From contig CAZELR010000019.1 of NCBI GenBank assembly GCA_964513075.1, positions 3,578 through 67,577 on the forward strand: a stretch of 64,000 nt of DNA, given 5' to 3'. The notes under the pieces were generated by a model. It was not told where the DNA came from. It ran no database searches and worked only from the letters and a program-made list of their open reading frames with translations. Below, in pieces: positions 15,723 to 23,275 of the stretch. Positions within the stretch are counted from its first letter, which is position 1; each line of letters opens with the position of its first letter. Origin of the DNA: DAOUBP01 sp964513075 (GTDB taxonomy: Bacteria; Chloroflexota; Anaerolineae; CG2-30-64-16). Made by a program: the position numbers and the translations under genes.

Positions 15723-18001
15723 ATGATTCGAAGCCGCTCAACCCCCACCAGAAGCTGGACATCGAGGAAATCCTGAGCGACCTGGAAGATTACCGCCCCA
15801 CGCGCAAGGGCTGGACCTGGCGCAAGGTTCCCGTCTCCGGCATCAAGATGGGCCCCTTCCGCTATCGCAACATGTCCGAGCCACTCAAGAACAGCATCGG
15901 CCTGCCGGCTTCCAAGTATTTCGACGCCATCGACCCCCAGCCGAGCTGCGTGGTGACCACTGAAATCGCATCCGGCCGTTTCGAAGATGATCTGCGCCGG
16001 ATGCGCATGGCCGCCTGGCACGGCGCCGACCACCTGATGGTGATCCGCACCACCGGTCAGAGCCACATCGATGGCCTGATGGAGGGGACGCCGGAAGGCA
16101 CCGGCGGCGTTCCGATTACCCGCAAGCAAATTCGTGCGAGCCGCAAGGCGTGCGATCTGATCGAAGCCGAAGTTGGCCGGCCGATTAACTTTCACAGCTA
16201 TGTGTCCGGCGTGGCCGGCCCGGAGGTGGCCGTGCTGTTCGCCGAGGAAGGCGTCAACGGCGCGCACCAGGACCCGCAGTACAACGTGCTCTATCGCAAC
16301 ATCAACATGTACCGTTCGTTTGTCGACGCGGCCGAGGCCAAGCGCGTGATGGCCGACGCCGGCATCTTCCAGATCGACGGTGCGCACAATGCCAACGCCA
16401 CCGCCAAGGCCGGCTGGCTGGTGATGCCCGAGCTGATGGTGCAGCACGGCATCAACTGCGCCTTCTCGGTCGCCGTGGGGATGCCCAAGGAGCTGATCGG
16501 CCTGTCGACCGTCCCGCCTGACGCTGCGCCTGCACCCAAGCTGTGGTACGACCTGCCGTATGCCGTGGCGCTGCGCGATTTCTTCTCCGGATACAAGATG
16601 CGCGCCCAACAAAACACCCGCTACATCGAAGCGGATGTTGAAGAGGCGGTCCGCACCCATACGATCGACACCCTGATTTCGATGCTGACCAGCGCCGATG
16701 TCCAGAGCACCATCACTCCTGACGAGGGCCGCAACGTGCCCTGGCACTACAACAACATCCGCGGCATTCAGACCGTCAAGCAGACCTGGGCTGCGTTGGA
16801 CGGCATCAAAGAACTGCTGTCGCTCAACCTGAACGGCCCGTTGGGCGAGATGATCCGCGACATCAAGGTGCGCGCGGTCGCGTTCCTGGAGGAAGTGATC
16901 GAGGTTGGCGGTTATTTCGCGGCGGTCGAGCAGGGCTTCTTCGTCGATTCGGCCCAGTATCCCGAGCGGAACGGCGACGGCATCGCCCGTGACGGCCAAG
17001 GCGGCGTTGCGGCGCATACCATCGTGCCGCGCGACCCCGACTACATGGCCCCGGTCTGCGCGCACTTCGGCGATAACCATTTGCCGGGAGTCCAGGATCA
17101 GGAGTCAGGGACCTGGAATACGCACCACGCACCACGCACTACGCACCACACACCAGATTCGATAGGCAAGCCCTGTGATCTGATCGGCGGCTGCACGCTG
17201 TGCAACCCCGAGAAGATCGTCTACATCGATGAGCTGGATCCGGAAGACTCGGTCGACCGCCGGCTGGAGAAGACGTTGCCCTACCGCAAGGGCGGCTTGA
17301 TCCGTCCAGAAGCCGAATGGGCCGGCGACGGCACCGTCTTGCTGCAGTTCATGATTCCCGAAAGTGAAGCTATAGCGCGGGAGGCCGGGCTGGAAGTCGG
17401 CCGCCGGATGGGGTTGCAGGATCCCCAGGTCGTCAACGTGATGGTCCTTCATCCCGCCGAGGGGTGCTTCGTCGAAGTGAAGGGCACCGTGGCTTTCGAT
17501 ATCGACAAAAGCACCCTCAAGATTCCGCCCAAAGAGGAGCTGCTCCCTGTGGAGGAGCTGGTCGCGGCGGTCAAGCAGGTCGGGCTCAAGGTTGTCGCCG
17601 GCACGGTGGGCGAGGACGAGCACTCGGTAGGCTTGCGTGAGATCCTGGACATCAAGCACGGGGGGATCGAGAAATACGGCGTCAAGTATCGCTACCTGGG
17701 CACCTCCGTGCCGCTCGGCAAGCTGATCGACGCGGCGATCGAGACCGGCGCCCATGCCATCCTGATCTCGACCATCATCAGCCACAACGACATTCACCGC
17801 ACGCAGATGCGCAAGCTGGCGGAGCTCTGCCAGGAGAAGGGCATCCGCGATAAGGTGATCCTGATCGCCGGCGGCACCCAGGTGACGCGCGCCATGGCTG
17901 CCGAAACCGGCCTGGACGCCACCTTTGGCCGCGGCGCCAAGGGGATTCACGTGGTGGACGCAATGGTGAAGAACCTCAAGGCGCGCGGGCTCATCGCTTG
18001 A
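15719..18001 (+). CDS. oraE: D-ornithine 4,5-aminomutase, large (E) subunit, with an in-frame repeat insertion
   Basis: A 760-residue catalytic subunit: an N-terminal TIM-barrel part and a C-terminal B12-binding Rossmann domain. The cobalamin motif DxHxxG is D633-E-H635-S-V-G638, with H635 the likely lower cobalt ligand. K646 in DIKHGG lies eleven residues after this His, the same spacing as between the cobalt-ligand His and the PLP lysine known for the Clostridium enzyme, so K646 is probably the PLP anchor. GGTQVTRAMAAETGLDATFG is the usual tail. KPCDLIGGCTLCNPEKIVYI is well kept, but just before it residues about 456-480 (including WNTHHAPRTTHHTPDS) are encoded by a low-complexity repeat that has entered in phase and looks foreign to the family. 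The subunit therefore probably still folds with an extra loop. Confidence 0.93.
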   Translation: MNDSKPLNPHQKLDIEEILSDLEDYRPTRKGWTWRKVPVSGIKMGPFRYRNMSEPLKNSIGLPASKYFDAIDPQPSCVVTTEIASGRFEDDLRRMRMAAWHGADHLMVIRTTGQSHIDGLMEGTPEGTGGVPITRKQIRASRKACDLIEAEVGRPINFHSYVSGVAGPEVAVLFAEEGVNGAHQDPQYNVLYRNINMYRSFVDAAEAKRVMADAGIFQIDGAHNANATAKAGWLVMPELMVQHGINCAFSVAVGMPKELIGLSTVPPDAAPAPKLWYDLPYAVALRDFFSGYKMRAQQNTRYIEADVEEAVRTHTIDTLISMLTSADVQSTITPDEGRNVPWHYNNIRGIQTVKQTWAALDGIKELLSLNLNGPLGEMIRDIKVRAVAFLEEVIEVGGYFAAVEQGFFVDSAQYPERNGDGIARDGQGGVAAHTIVPRDPDYMAPVCAHFGDNHLPGVQDQESGTWNTHHAPRTTHHTPDSIGKPCDLIGGCTLCNPEKIVYIDELDPEDSVDRRLEKTLPYRKGGLIRPEAEWAGDGTVLLQFMIPESEAIAREAGLEVGRRMGLQDPQVVNVMVLHPAEGCFVEVKGTVAFDIDKSTLKIPPKEELLPVEELVAAVKQVGLKVVAGTVGEDEHSVGLREILDIKHGGIEKYGVKYRYLGTSVPLGKLIDAAIETGAHAILISTIISHNDIHRTQMRKLAELCQEKGIRDKVILIAGGTQVTRAMAAETGLDATFGRGAKGIHVVDAMVKNLKARGLIA
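17086..17155. repeat. Composite low-complexity repeat inserted inside oraE
   Basis: Two simple arrays lie end to end: a GGAGTCAGGG-type part (17086-17113) and an ACGCACCACGCACCACGCAC-type part (17118-17155). The reading frame stays open across them. Similar ACGCACCAC arrays occur at 20707-20752 and, reversed, at 51980-52010; similar GGAGTCAGGGAC arrays occur reversed at 56245-56280. Confidence 0.85.
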
Positions 18002-18420
18002 GGGGCGTGGAGGACAGTGGATGGAAAGGATGGGCGGATTGATCAACCCGATCACCGCCTTTGTGTCTTTGCGTGAGTTCATTATTCCGTTGCATCTGAC
18101 TTCATCCTTCACAGCAGGGTGGCACAGAGGTTGCGTGAAATCCAGCGGGTTGCGGACAGCCAAGCCGTCGAGCTGGAGAGCATGTGTATCGAGCAGTCTC
18201 TTGGCACGGGACTCTTTGGCTGCCCCCGATTCTCTTGCTAGGGCTTGACTTACGATAGGAGTGGACTTAGAATCTGGCATAGTTGCTGGCTTCTGTAGGA
18301 CAGTTTTTCAAACTGACGGCGCTATGGGTCGCGAGAAGCTTGCGAGCGCAGCCACAGGTGAGCTCTGGACGTTAGGGTGTCGGTGCAACATGACAGGTTA
18401 ACCGGCAAAAGGAGCCTCCC
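18002..18420. other. 419-bp gap between oraE and the membrane protein gene
   Basis: No convincing gene is visible; a 75-codon open frame at 18021-18248 has no ribosome binding site or recognisable content. The gap holds a promoter-like pair at 18245-18273 and then a leader of about 140 bp. The leader contains the short dyad TCGCGAGAAGCTTGCGA and ends with GGAGCC before the next ATG. A GACGTTAGGG string at 18369-18378 resembles part of an integron attC core, but no matching partner site was found. Confidence 0.6.
18245..18273 (+). promoter_or_regulatory. Putative internal promoter downstream of oraE
   Basis: TTGACT (18245-18250) and TAGAAT (18268-18273) are separated by 17 bp. It would drive the membrane protein, the GlmL-like reactivase and orr separately from the rest of the ornithine block, with a leader of about 140 bases. 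Confidence 0.55.
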
Positions 18421-19302
18421 ATGATCGAGATCGCTGTCATCTATTGGTTGGCGCATCGCGTTGGTCAGATCGTCAAAGCGAAGGGGCGCAAGCCTGGCTG
18501 GTATCAGGTCATGGCGGTTGCGCTATGGGTCGTTGGCGAGTTCCTCGGCGGGTTCCTTGGCGAGATCATCATGATGATCGTGAACGGCGGCGAAACGCCG
18601 TCGCGATGGCTGATCTATCTCTTCGCGTTGATGGGCGCGGCCGCAGGCGCGACAGCCGCCCATTTGATCGCTCAGGGTGTCTCACCTGTTGCACCGCCCA
18701 CTCCGCCCGCTGGCGAGGGAAATAGCTCGTCGAATGACGGAGTCGGTCAATCCAATCTCGTAAGTGCGGCGGATGGCCAGCTCAACTCGCGCCCATCCAA
18801 AAGGAAGCGCATGAACAAGAAGATCGTCATAGGCTGTCTCAGCGCTGCACTGCTCGCCGTCATCCTTGCGGCTGTCGCCGTCTGGTTCTGGCTGTTTCGT
18901 GAGTTGCCGGTTCTTGACGCATCGCTGTCTGTGCCTCCGGTGGCAGCACTAGACTCAACGGTGACCATGGTGATCACTACAACCAACACCCACACCGGGC
19001 CTCTCACACTGGACAGCATTGATATCGATGACTCTTTTCTCACGGGTTTTCAGGTTGTCGGGGTTCATCCGAAACCAAAAGACACAATGCACTATCTTCG
19101 TCGACGGAGTTGGGCCTTCGGGCAAAGCGTGGCGCCGGGGGAGTCGCTCGTCGTTCGATTTGAGCTCAGGGCCGTTCAGGAGGGACGCTTCTCGGGGAAC
19201 GTTGAAGTTTACAACCCGAATCAAGATTTCAGGACTCTGCTTGCTGATGTGATAGTAGAAAGGGATCTTCCGAACAAGCCGAGTGTGGGTGACGTTTGGT
19301 AG
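18421..19302 (+). CDS. Membrane protein of unknown function inside the ornithine block
   Basis: A 293-residue protein I do not recognise. It starts at ATG 18421, ten bases after AAAGGAG. The first 85 residues hold two or three hydrophobic helices (VMAVALWVVGEFLGGFLGEI and WLIYLFALMGAAAGATAAHL). Then comes a Pro/Ser/Asn-rich stretch and a basic segment (RPSKRKRMNKK), then a strong membrane helix at about 132-157 (VIGCLSAALLAVILAAVAVW). The last 135 residues are probably outside the cell and look like an Ig-like or DUF11-like beta-sandwich (VPPVAALDSTVTMVITTTNT). It sits between oraE and the GlmL-like gene, where reported ornithine operons have no such gene. Its own promoter and the long gap ahead suggest later insertion. 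A link to ornithine use is not shown. Confidence 0.7.
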   Translation: MIEIAVIYWLAHRVGQIVKAKGRKPGWYQVMAVALWVVGEFLGGFLGEIIMMIVNGGETPSRWLIYLFALMGAAAGATAAHLIAQGVSPVAPPTPPAGEGNSSSNDGVGQSNLVSAADGQLNSRPSKRKRMNKKIVIGCLSAALLAVILAAVAVWFWLFRELPVLDASLSVPPVAALDSTVTMVITTTNTHTGPLTLDSIDIDDSFLTGFQVVGVHPKPKDTMHYLRRRSWAFGQSVAPGESLVVRFELRAVQEGRFSGNVEVYNPNQDFRTLLADVIVERDLPNKPSVGDVW

Positions 19303-19325
19303 GCCCAAAGACCAGGTCAAGGACC

Positions 19326-20702
19326 ATGAAACTTGAAATCCTGACCATCGAGGTCGGCTCGACGATCACCAAGGCGAACGGCTTCGGCCGCGGGTTCGTA
19401 GGGGCGGGGTCACCACGCCCCTACCTCCAACACCTGGCCCAGGGCTTTGCGGCCACCAGTGTCGCAGCGGGCGATGTCGGCCTGGGCGTCGCCGCGGCTA
19501 TTGCCGATTTGCAGATCAACTCTGGCCAGCAAGTCGGAGATCCTGAGATTTTCGTCAACAGCTCGGCGGCCGGCGGGCTGCGCATGACGGTCCACGGGTT
19601 GACCCACAGCATGACTGCTCGCGCGGCGCACGAGGCTGCACTCGGCGCGGGAGCGATCGTCAAGATGATCACCGCCGGCCGGCTGAGCGACTTCGACCTC
19701 GATGAAATCCGCGTGATCCAGCCGAACATCATCCTGCTGGCCGGCGGGGTCGACTTCGGCGAGAAGGAGATCGTCCTGCGCAATGCCGAAAGCCTGGCCT
19801 CCCTTGGTCTGGGTGTACCAGTGCTGTACGCCGGCAACTCAGCCATTCGCGGGCCGGTGCGCAAGATCTTCGAGGCCGCCGGGACCGAAACGATGGTGGC
19901 CGATAACGTCTTCCCGGACGTCGACGTGCTCAACATCGAGCCTGTCCGCCGCCTGATCCACGAAGTTTTCAACCGTCACATCATCCATGCGCCTGGGATG
20001 GCGCGGCTGGGCGAGCTGACGCATTGGGGCATTCTGCCCACGCCGGGCGCGGTGCTGCGCGGGGCCGAGTTGTTCGCTGAAGAGCTCGGCGATTGTCTGG
20101 TTTTCGATGTAGGCGGCGCCACCAGCGATGTGCACAGCGTCACCGATGGCAGCCTGGAATGGACCTCCAGGACGATCGAACCCGAGCCGCGCGCCAAGCG
20201 CACCGTCGAGGGGGACCTGGGCGTCTTTGTCAACGCCCGGAACATCGTGGAGCTGACCGGGGACCCGGCCTGGGAGGCCCGCCTGTCCGACCTGCGCGCC
20301 CTGCCCGAGACCGAACAGGAGCTTGAGCTGACCCGCTGGCTGTGCACCCGAGCGGTCGAGACCGCCATCCGGCGCCATGCCGGCGTCGTCACCGACCTGT
20401 ACACCCCGACCGGCAAGAAGCAGATCGTCAAAGGCAAGGACCTGACAGCGGTCAAATGGGTGATCGGCACCGGCGGCGCGCTGACCCGCGTTCCGGGCGG
20501 CGAAGCGATTTTGCGCGCCATCTGCAAAGGCCCCGGCAAATACCTGCTGCCATCCCCCGATGTCCGGGTCCTGATCGACCGCGACTACCGCTTCTCGGCT
20601 CTCGGCACCCTGGCCCAAGCCTATCCGGAAGAGGTCAAGGCGACGTTTCGGAGATGGGTTGGTGACGAACGACGAACGACGAATGACGAATTTGCGAAAT
20701 AG
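19326..20702 (+). CDS. GlmL/MutL-like ATPase, putative reactivase of the aminomutase
   Basis: A 458-residue ASKHA-fold protein of the GlmL (MutL) family, found beside B12 mutases and thought to reactivate or chaperone them using ATP. The ATG at 19326 (MKLEILTIEVGSTITK) follows CAAGGA. The phosphate loops are EVGSTITK near residue 9 and VFDVGGATSDVHSV near 259; other family blocks are NIILLAGGVDFGEKE and VIGTGGALTRVPGGEAI. Its neighbours make the ornithine aminomutase the likely client. Residues 25-33 (VGAGSPRPY) are encoded by a palindrome inserted between the first strands. The last residues (DERRTTNDEFAK) come from a GACGAACGACGAA-type repeat, so both ends of the protein have been changed by repeats. 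Confidence 0.87.
   Translation: MKLEILTIEVGSTITKANGFGRGFVGAGSPRPYLQHLAQGFAATSVAAGDVGLGVAAAIADLQINSGQQVGDPEIFVNSSAAGGLRMTVHGLTHSMTARAAHEAALGAGAIVKMITAGRLSDFDLDEIRVIQPNIILLAGGVDFGEKEIVLRNAESLASLGLGVPVLYAGNSAIRGPVRKIFEAAGTETMVADNVFPDVDVLNIEPVRRLIHEVFNRHIIHAPGMARLGELTHWGILPTPGAVLRGAELFAEELGDCLVFDVGGATSDVHSVTDGSLEWTSRTIEPEPRAKRTVEGDLGVFVNARNIVELTGDPAWEARLSDLRALPETEQELELTRWLCTRAVETAIRRHAGVVTDLYTPTGKKQIVKGKDLTAVKWVIGTGGALTRVPGGEAILRAICKGPGKYLLPSPDVRVLIDRDYRFSALGTLAQAYPEEVKATFRRWVGDERRTTNDEFAK
19398..19424. repeat. 27-bp palindromic repeat inside the GlmL-like frame
   Basis: GTAGGGGCGGGGTCACCACG continues into its own near-complement, ending CCCCTAC. It encodes VGAGSPRPYL in frame. It is the same element, in the same orientation and phase, as that at 11855-11883 in the amidohydrolase. 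Confidence 0.82.
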
Positions 20703-20752
20703 CCATGGCGCACCACGCACCACGCAGTACGCAATACACAGTACGCACCACC
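20662..20752. repeat. Low-complexity repeats at the end of the GlmL-like gene and before orr
   Basis: The first part (20662-20700) repeats GACGAACGACGAA units and supplies the last codons and stop of the GlmL-like gene. The second (20707-20752) is made of GCACCACGCACCACGCAGTA units. Together they fill nearly the whole gap before orr. Confidence 0.8.
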
Positions 20753-20786
20753 TACTAAATAACACATGCCTGATCGGAGCTGTGCA

Positions 20787-21869
20787 ATGATGTATATGGG
20801 AACGCCCCGGATTGAGATTTACGTCGATCGGATCGAGACGAATGCTCGCGCCATCATCGGCCTGTGCCGTGCGCATGGCATTCAGGTGGCCTGCGTGACC
20901 AAAGTGATGAGCGCGCATCCGGCCGTTCTGCGCGCCCTTGAGTCTGCCGGCGCGGACATGATCGCTGATTCGCGCATCACCAACCTGCAATCGATCGCCA
21001 ACATCGGGTCGAAGCTGCCGACCATGCTGTTGCGCTCTGCCACTCCCAGCCGCGTGGTCGATGTCGTCCGCTGCGCCGATTATTCGCTCAACTCGTCGGC
21101 CGAGGCAATGGAGCTGCTCTCGCGGGCTGCCCGGCTGGTCAACCGCGTGCACAAGGTGATCGTGATGGTTGATCTGGGGGACCTGCGCGAAGGAATCTGG
21201 CCCGACCGGGTCGCTTCGGTCATCCGGGATTCGCTCTCGCTCCGCGGCATCGAAATCGTCGGCTTGGGCGCCAACCTGGCCTGCTTCGGCGGAGTCATTC
21301 CCACCACCGAAAACATGCAGATGCTGGTCGACATCCGCAACGCCTGCCGAAAAGCAACCGGCCTGTCGCTGGACTTGATTTCCGGCGGCAACAGCTCGAC
21401 CTTGCCCCTGCTGGTAAGCGGCGGCCTGCCCCCGGAAATCAACCATCTTCGCATCGGCGAAGCGATCACGCTCGGCCGCAACGTCATCGATCGCAGCGAA
21501 TGGCCCGGCACCCGCCAGGACACCGTTCGGGTGGTCGCGGAAGTGATCGAAGTCGAGCGCAAACCCTCTGTCCCGATCGGCCTGCGCGGCCAGGATGCTT
21601 TTGGCGAGGAGGCCAAGATTGTCGACCGGGGCATCCGCACGCGCGCTATCTGCAACGTCGGCCGCCAGGACGTGACCGTGGAAGGCATCACGCCGGAGGA
21701 CCGGGGGATTATCGTGTTGGGCGGTAGCAGCGACCACCTGGTGCTGGACGTTGAGGAGGCGGAACATGCGGTGCAGATCGGGGACGAGATCGGCTTCTTC
21801 CCGACCTACGGTTCGCTGCTGGCCGCGACGACGTCGCCATATATGCAGAAAGTTGTTATGAAGGGGTGA
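20787..21869 (+). CDS. orr: Ornithine racemase (alanine racemase-fold)
   Basis: A 360-residue PLP enzyme with an alanine-racemase-type N-terminal barrel; it would convert L-ornithine to D-ornithine, the substrate of OraSE. The start is taken at ATG 20787 because CGGAGC lies eight bases upstream; ATG 20766 lies in repeat-derived sequence. The PLP lysine is K39 in CVTKVMSAHP. IVMVDLGDLREGIWP, LISGGNSSTLPLL and HLRIGEAITLGRN fit Orr/YhfX-like amino acid racemases. The family alone does not fix the substrate; the ornithine operon does. It ends 9 bp before a 33-bp palindrome shared with the convergent histidine kinase gene. Confidence 0.9.
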   Translation: MMYMGTPRIEIYVDRIETNARAIIGLCRAHGIQVACVTKVMSAHPAVLRALESAGADMIADSRITNLQSIANIGSKLPTMLLRSATPSRVVDVVRCADYSLNSSAEAMELLSRAARLVNRVHKVIVMVDLGDLREGIWPDRVASVIRDSLSLRGIEIVGLGANLACFGGVIPTTENMQMLVDIRNACRKATGLSLDLISGGNSSTLPLLVSGGLPPEINHLRIGEAITLGRNVIDRSEWPGTRQDTVRVVAEVIEVERKPSVPIGLRGQDAFGEEAKIVDRGIRTRAICNVGRQDVTVEGITPEDRGIIVLGGSSDHLVLDVEEAEHAVQIGDEIGFFPTYGSLLAATTSPYMQKVVMKG

Positions 21870-21878
21870 AGCATCCCC

Positions 21879-21911
21879 AAACCTTTAGGGTCTCCGAGAC
21901 CCTAAAGGTTT
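21879..21911. repeat. 33-bp perfect palindrome between convergent orr and kinase genes
   Basis: Two 16-base arms (AAACCTTTAGGGTCTC and its complement) flank a single C. It lies where orr and the histidine kinase converge and supplies the kinase's last two codons and its TAG. On the plus strand it is followed by TTTTG. It may work as a two-way terminator and belongs to the TCTCC(G/A)AGA family. Confidence 0.85.
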
Positions 21912-23275
21912 TGTCGCGGCAGTGTGATGGTGAAGGTTGTTCCCTGGCCTGGCTGGCTGGCAGCCGCAATCTGCCCGCCATGGGCGGCGATCAACTGGCG
22001 CGCAATGGCCAGCCCCAATCCCGCGCCTCTGCCTCCTCGGTTGCTGCCCCTGTTCCCGCGGTAGAATCGGTCGAATACGTGCGGTAGGTCTTCTGGCGAG
22101 ATGCCCGATCCGGTATCGACGACTTCGATCTGTGCTTGCTGCCCGAAGGTCCCCAAGTGTACGGTCACCTGGCCCCCGGCTGGTGTGTGGCGTAGCGCGT
22201 TGCTGAGCAGGTTGCGCAGCACCTGGGCGAGACGGTCCGTGTCGCCAAATACCTCAGGGGCCGCAGTGCTGATCAGCGCCAGCTTGATGCCTGCCGTTTC
22301 CGCGACCGGGCTGAATTGGCTCACCGCAGCCTGGGCCAGGGCGGCCAGGTTGACCGGGCCGCGTTCCAGGCGCAGCTGTCCTGCGTCCGCCAGGGCCAGG
22401 TCGTGTAAGTCATCCACGAGGCGGGTCAACAGCCGCGTTTCATCGTACAGGCTCGCGACCTGGGTCATCTCCAGCGGATAGACGCCGTCCAGGAGGGCCT
22501 GGAGGTTCCCCTGGACGACCGTGAGCGGGGTGCGCAGCTCATGTGATACGTCTGCAATCAGGTTCTTGCGCAACGTCTCGGCTTCTGCCAGGCTGGCGGT
22601 CATCTCGTTGAAGGCAGTCCCCAGCGCGCTAATCTCGTCCTGGCCCTGCACGTGCACTCGCTGCGAGAGGTCGCCACCGGCGATGGTTTGCGCAGCGTGC
22701 GTCAGGCGTGCCAGCGGCGCGGTCAGCAGGCGGCTGACCAGCACGCCGAGGACCAGCGATAGGAGCGCAGCCAACAGCGCAGCCCAGACCAGCGACGTAC
22801 GCACCTGATTCAGAAACGCCTGGCCCTGGGCGTCAAGCACTGTGTCGGCCGGTCGCACGTTCAGCAGCGTCCCGATCACCTGACCATTCAGCGTCAGGGG
22901 CAAGCCCTGTGCGAGCACATCGGTCGGGAGCACTTCACCGACCAACTCACCTGTCTTGCTGGCGACCACGCGCCCCTCGGTGTCGGCTACCGCGAGATTC
23001 GGCCCGGCCGTACCCATCATACCCCGCCCGCGGCCCATGCCGTTGCCCGGGCTGAGTTGTGCCAATACCTTGTCGATGCCCTCCCAGCTACCGTTGATCG
23101 CATAAGTGTTGGTCAGCGTCTCCGCCCAGGCCGACTGGCTCATCATGCCGCTGGCGACGACGTAGCGGCGAAACTGTTCGCCGGTGGCGCGTTGAGCCAC
23201 TACGGCGACCACCCCGATGGCTGTCAGCGCGATGGCCAGGAAGGCCAGGGTCAGCTTGATCCACAGGCGGTTCAC
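21902..23275 (-). CDS. Sensor histidine kinase (BaeS-like)
   Basis: A 457-residue membrane histidine kinase. One helix at about residues 6-28 and another at about 163-185 frame an extracytoplasmic sensor region containing GNGMGRGRGMMG, a Met/Gly-rich stretch. A HAMP domain follows, then the phosphoacceptor His near residue 245 in DVSHELRTPLTVV and the ATP-binding domain with NLLSNALRHTPAGG, DTGSGISPEDLPHVFDRFYR and GAGLGLAIARQL. It overlaps the response regulator by four bases (ATGA) and is co-transcribed with it. The nearby secreted protein at 24164-24775 has a similar Met/Gly-rich composition and could be its target or ligand partner, which is inference. Confidence 0.93.
   Translation of the reverse strand: MNRLWIKLTLAFLAIALTAIGVVAVVAQRATGEQFRRYVVASGMMSQSAWAETLTNTYAINGSWEGIDKVLAQLSPGNGMGRGRGMMGTAGPNLAVADTEGRVVASKTGELVGEVLPTDVLAQGLPLTLNGQVIGTLLNVRPADTVLDAQGQAFLNQVRTSLVWAALLAALLSLVLGVLVSRLLTAPLARLTHAAQTIAGGDLSQRVHVQGQDEISALGTAFNEMTASLAEAETLRKNLIADVSHELRTPLTVVQGNLQALLDGVYPLEMTQVASLYDETRLLTRLVDDLHDLALADAGQLRLERGPVNLAALAQAAVSQFSPVAETAGIKLALISTAAPEVFGDTDRLAQVLRNLLSNALRHTPAGGQVTVHLGTFGQQAQIEVVDTGSGISPEDLPHVFDRFYRGNRGSNRGGRGAGLGLAIARQLIAAHGGQIAAASQPGQGTTFTITLPRQNL

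Noticed and set aside
15641..17080. 479-codon antisense frame over oraE
   Set aside because: Shadow of oraE. Its residues follow the complementary codon pattern and show no family motif.
17118..17155. CRISPR-like array of short repeats (also at 20707-20752 and 51980-52010)
   Set aside because: Units are only 7-13 bp with no unique spacers of constant length and no cas genes; these are low-complexity arrays.
18021..18248. 75-codon frame in the oraE downstream gap
   Set aside because: No ribosome binding site, no family resemblance, and it ends where the promoter-like pair begins.
18369..18378. Possible integron attC site before the unknown membrane protein (GACGTTAGGG)
   Set aside because: The matching CCTAAC-type partner and the paired inner boxes are missing, and no second site follows the gene.
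19839..21767. 642-codon antisense frame over the GlmL-like gene and orr
   Set aside because: Spans two clear genes and the repeat gap between them; no start signal or domain.
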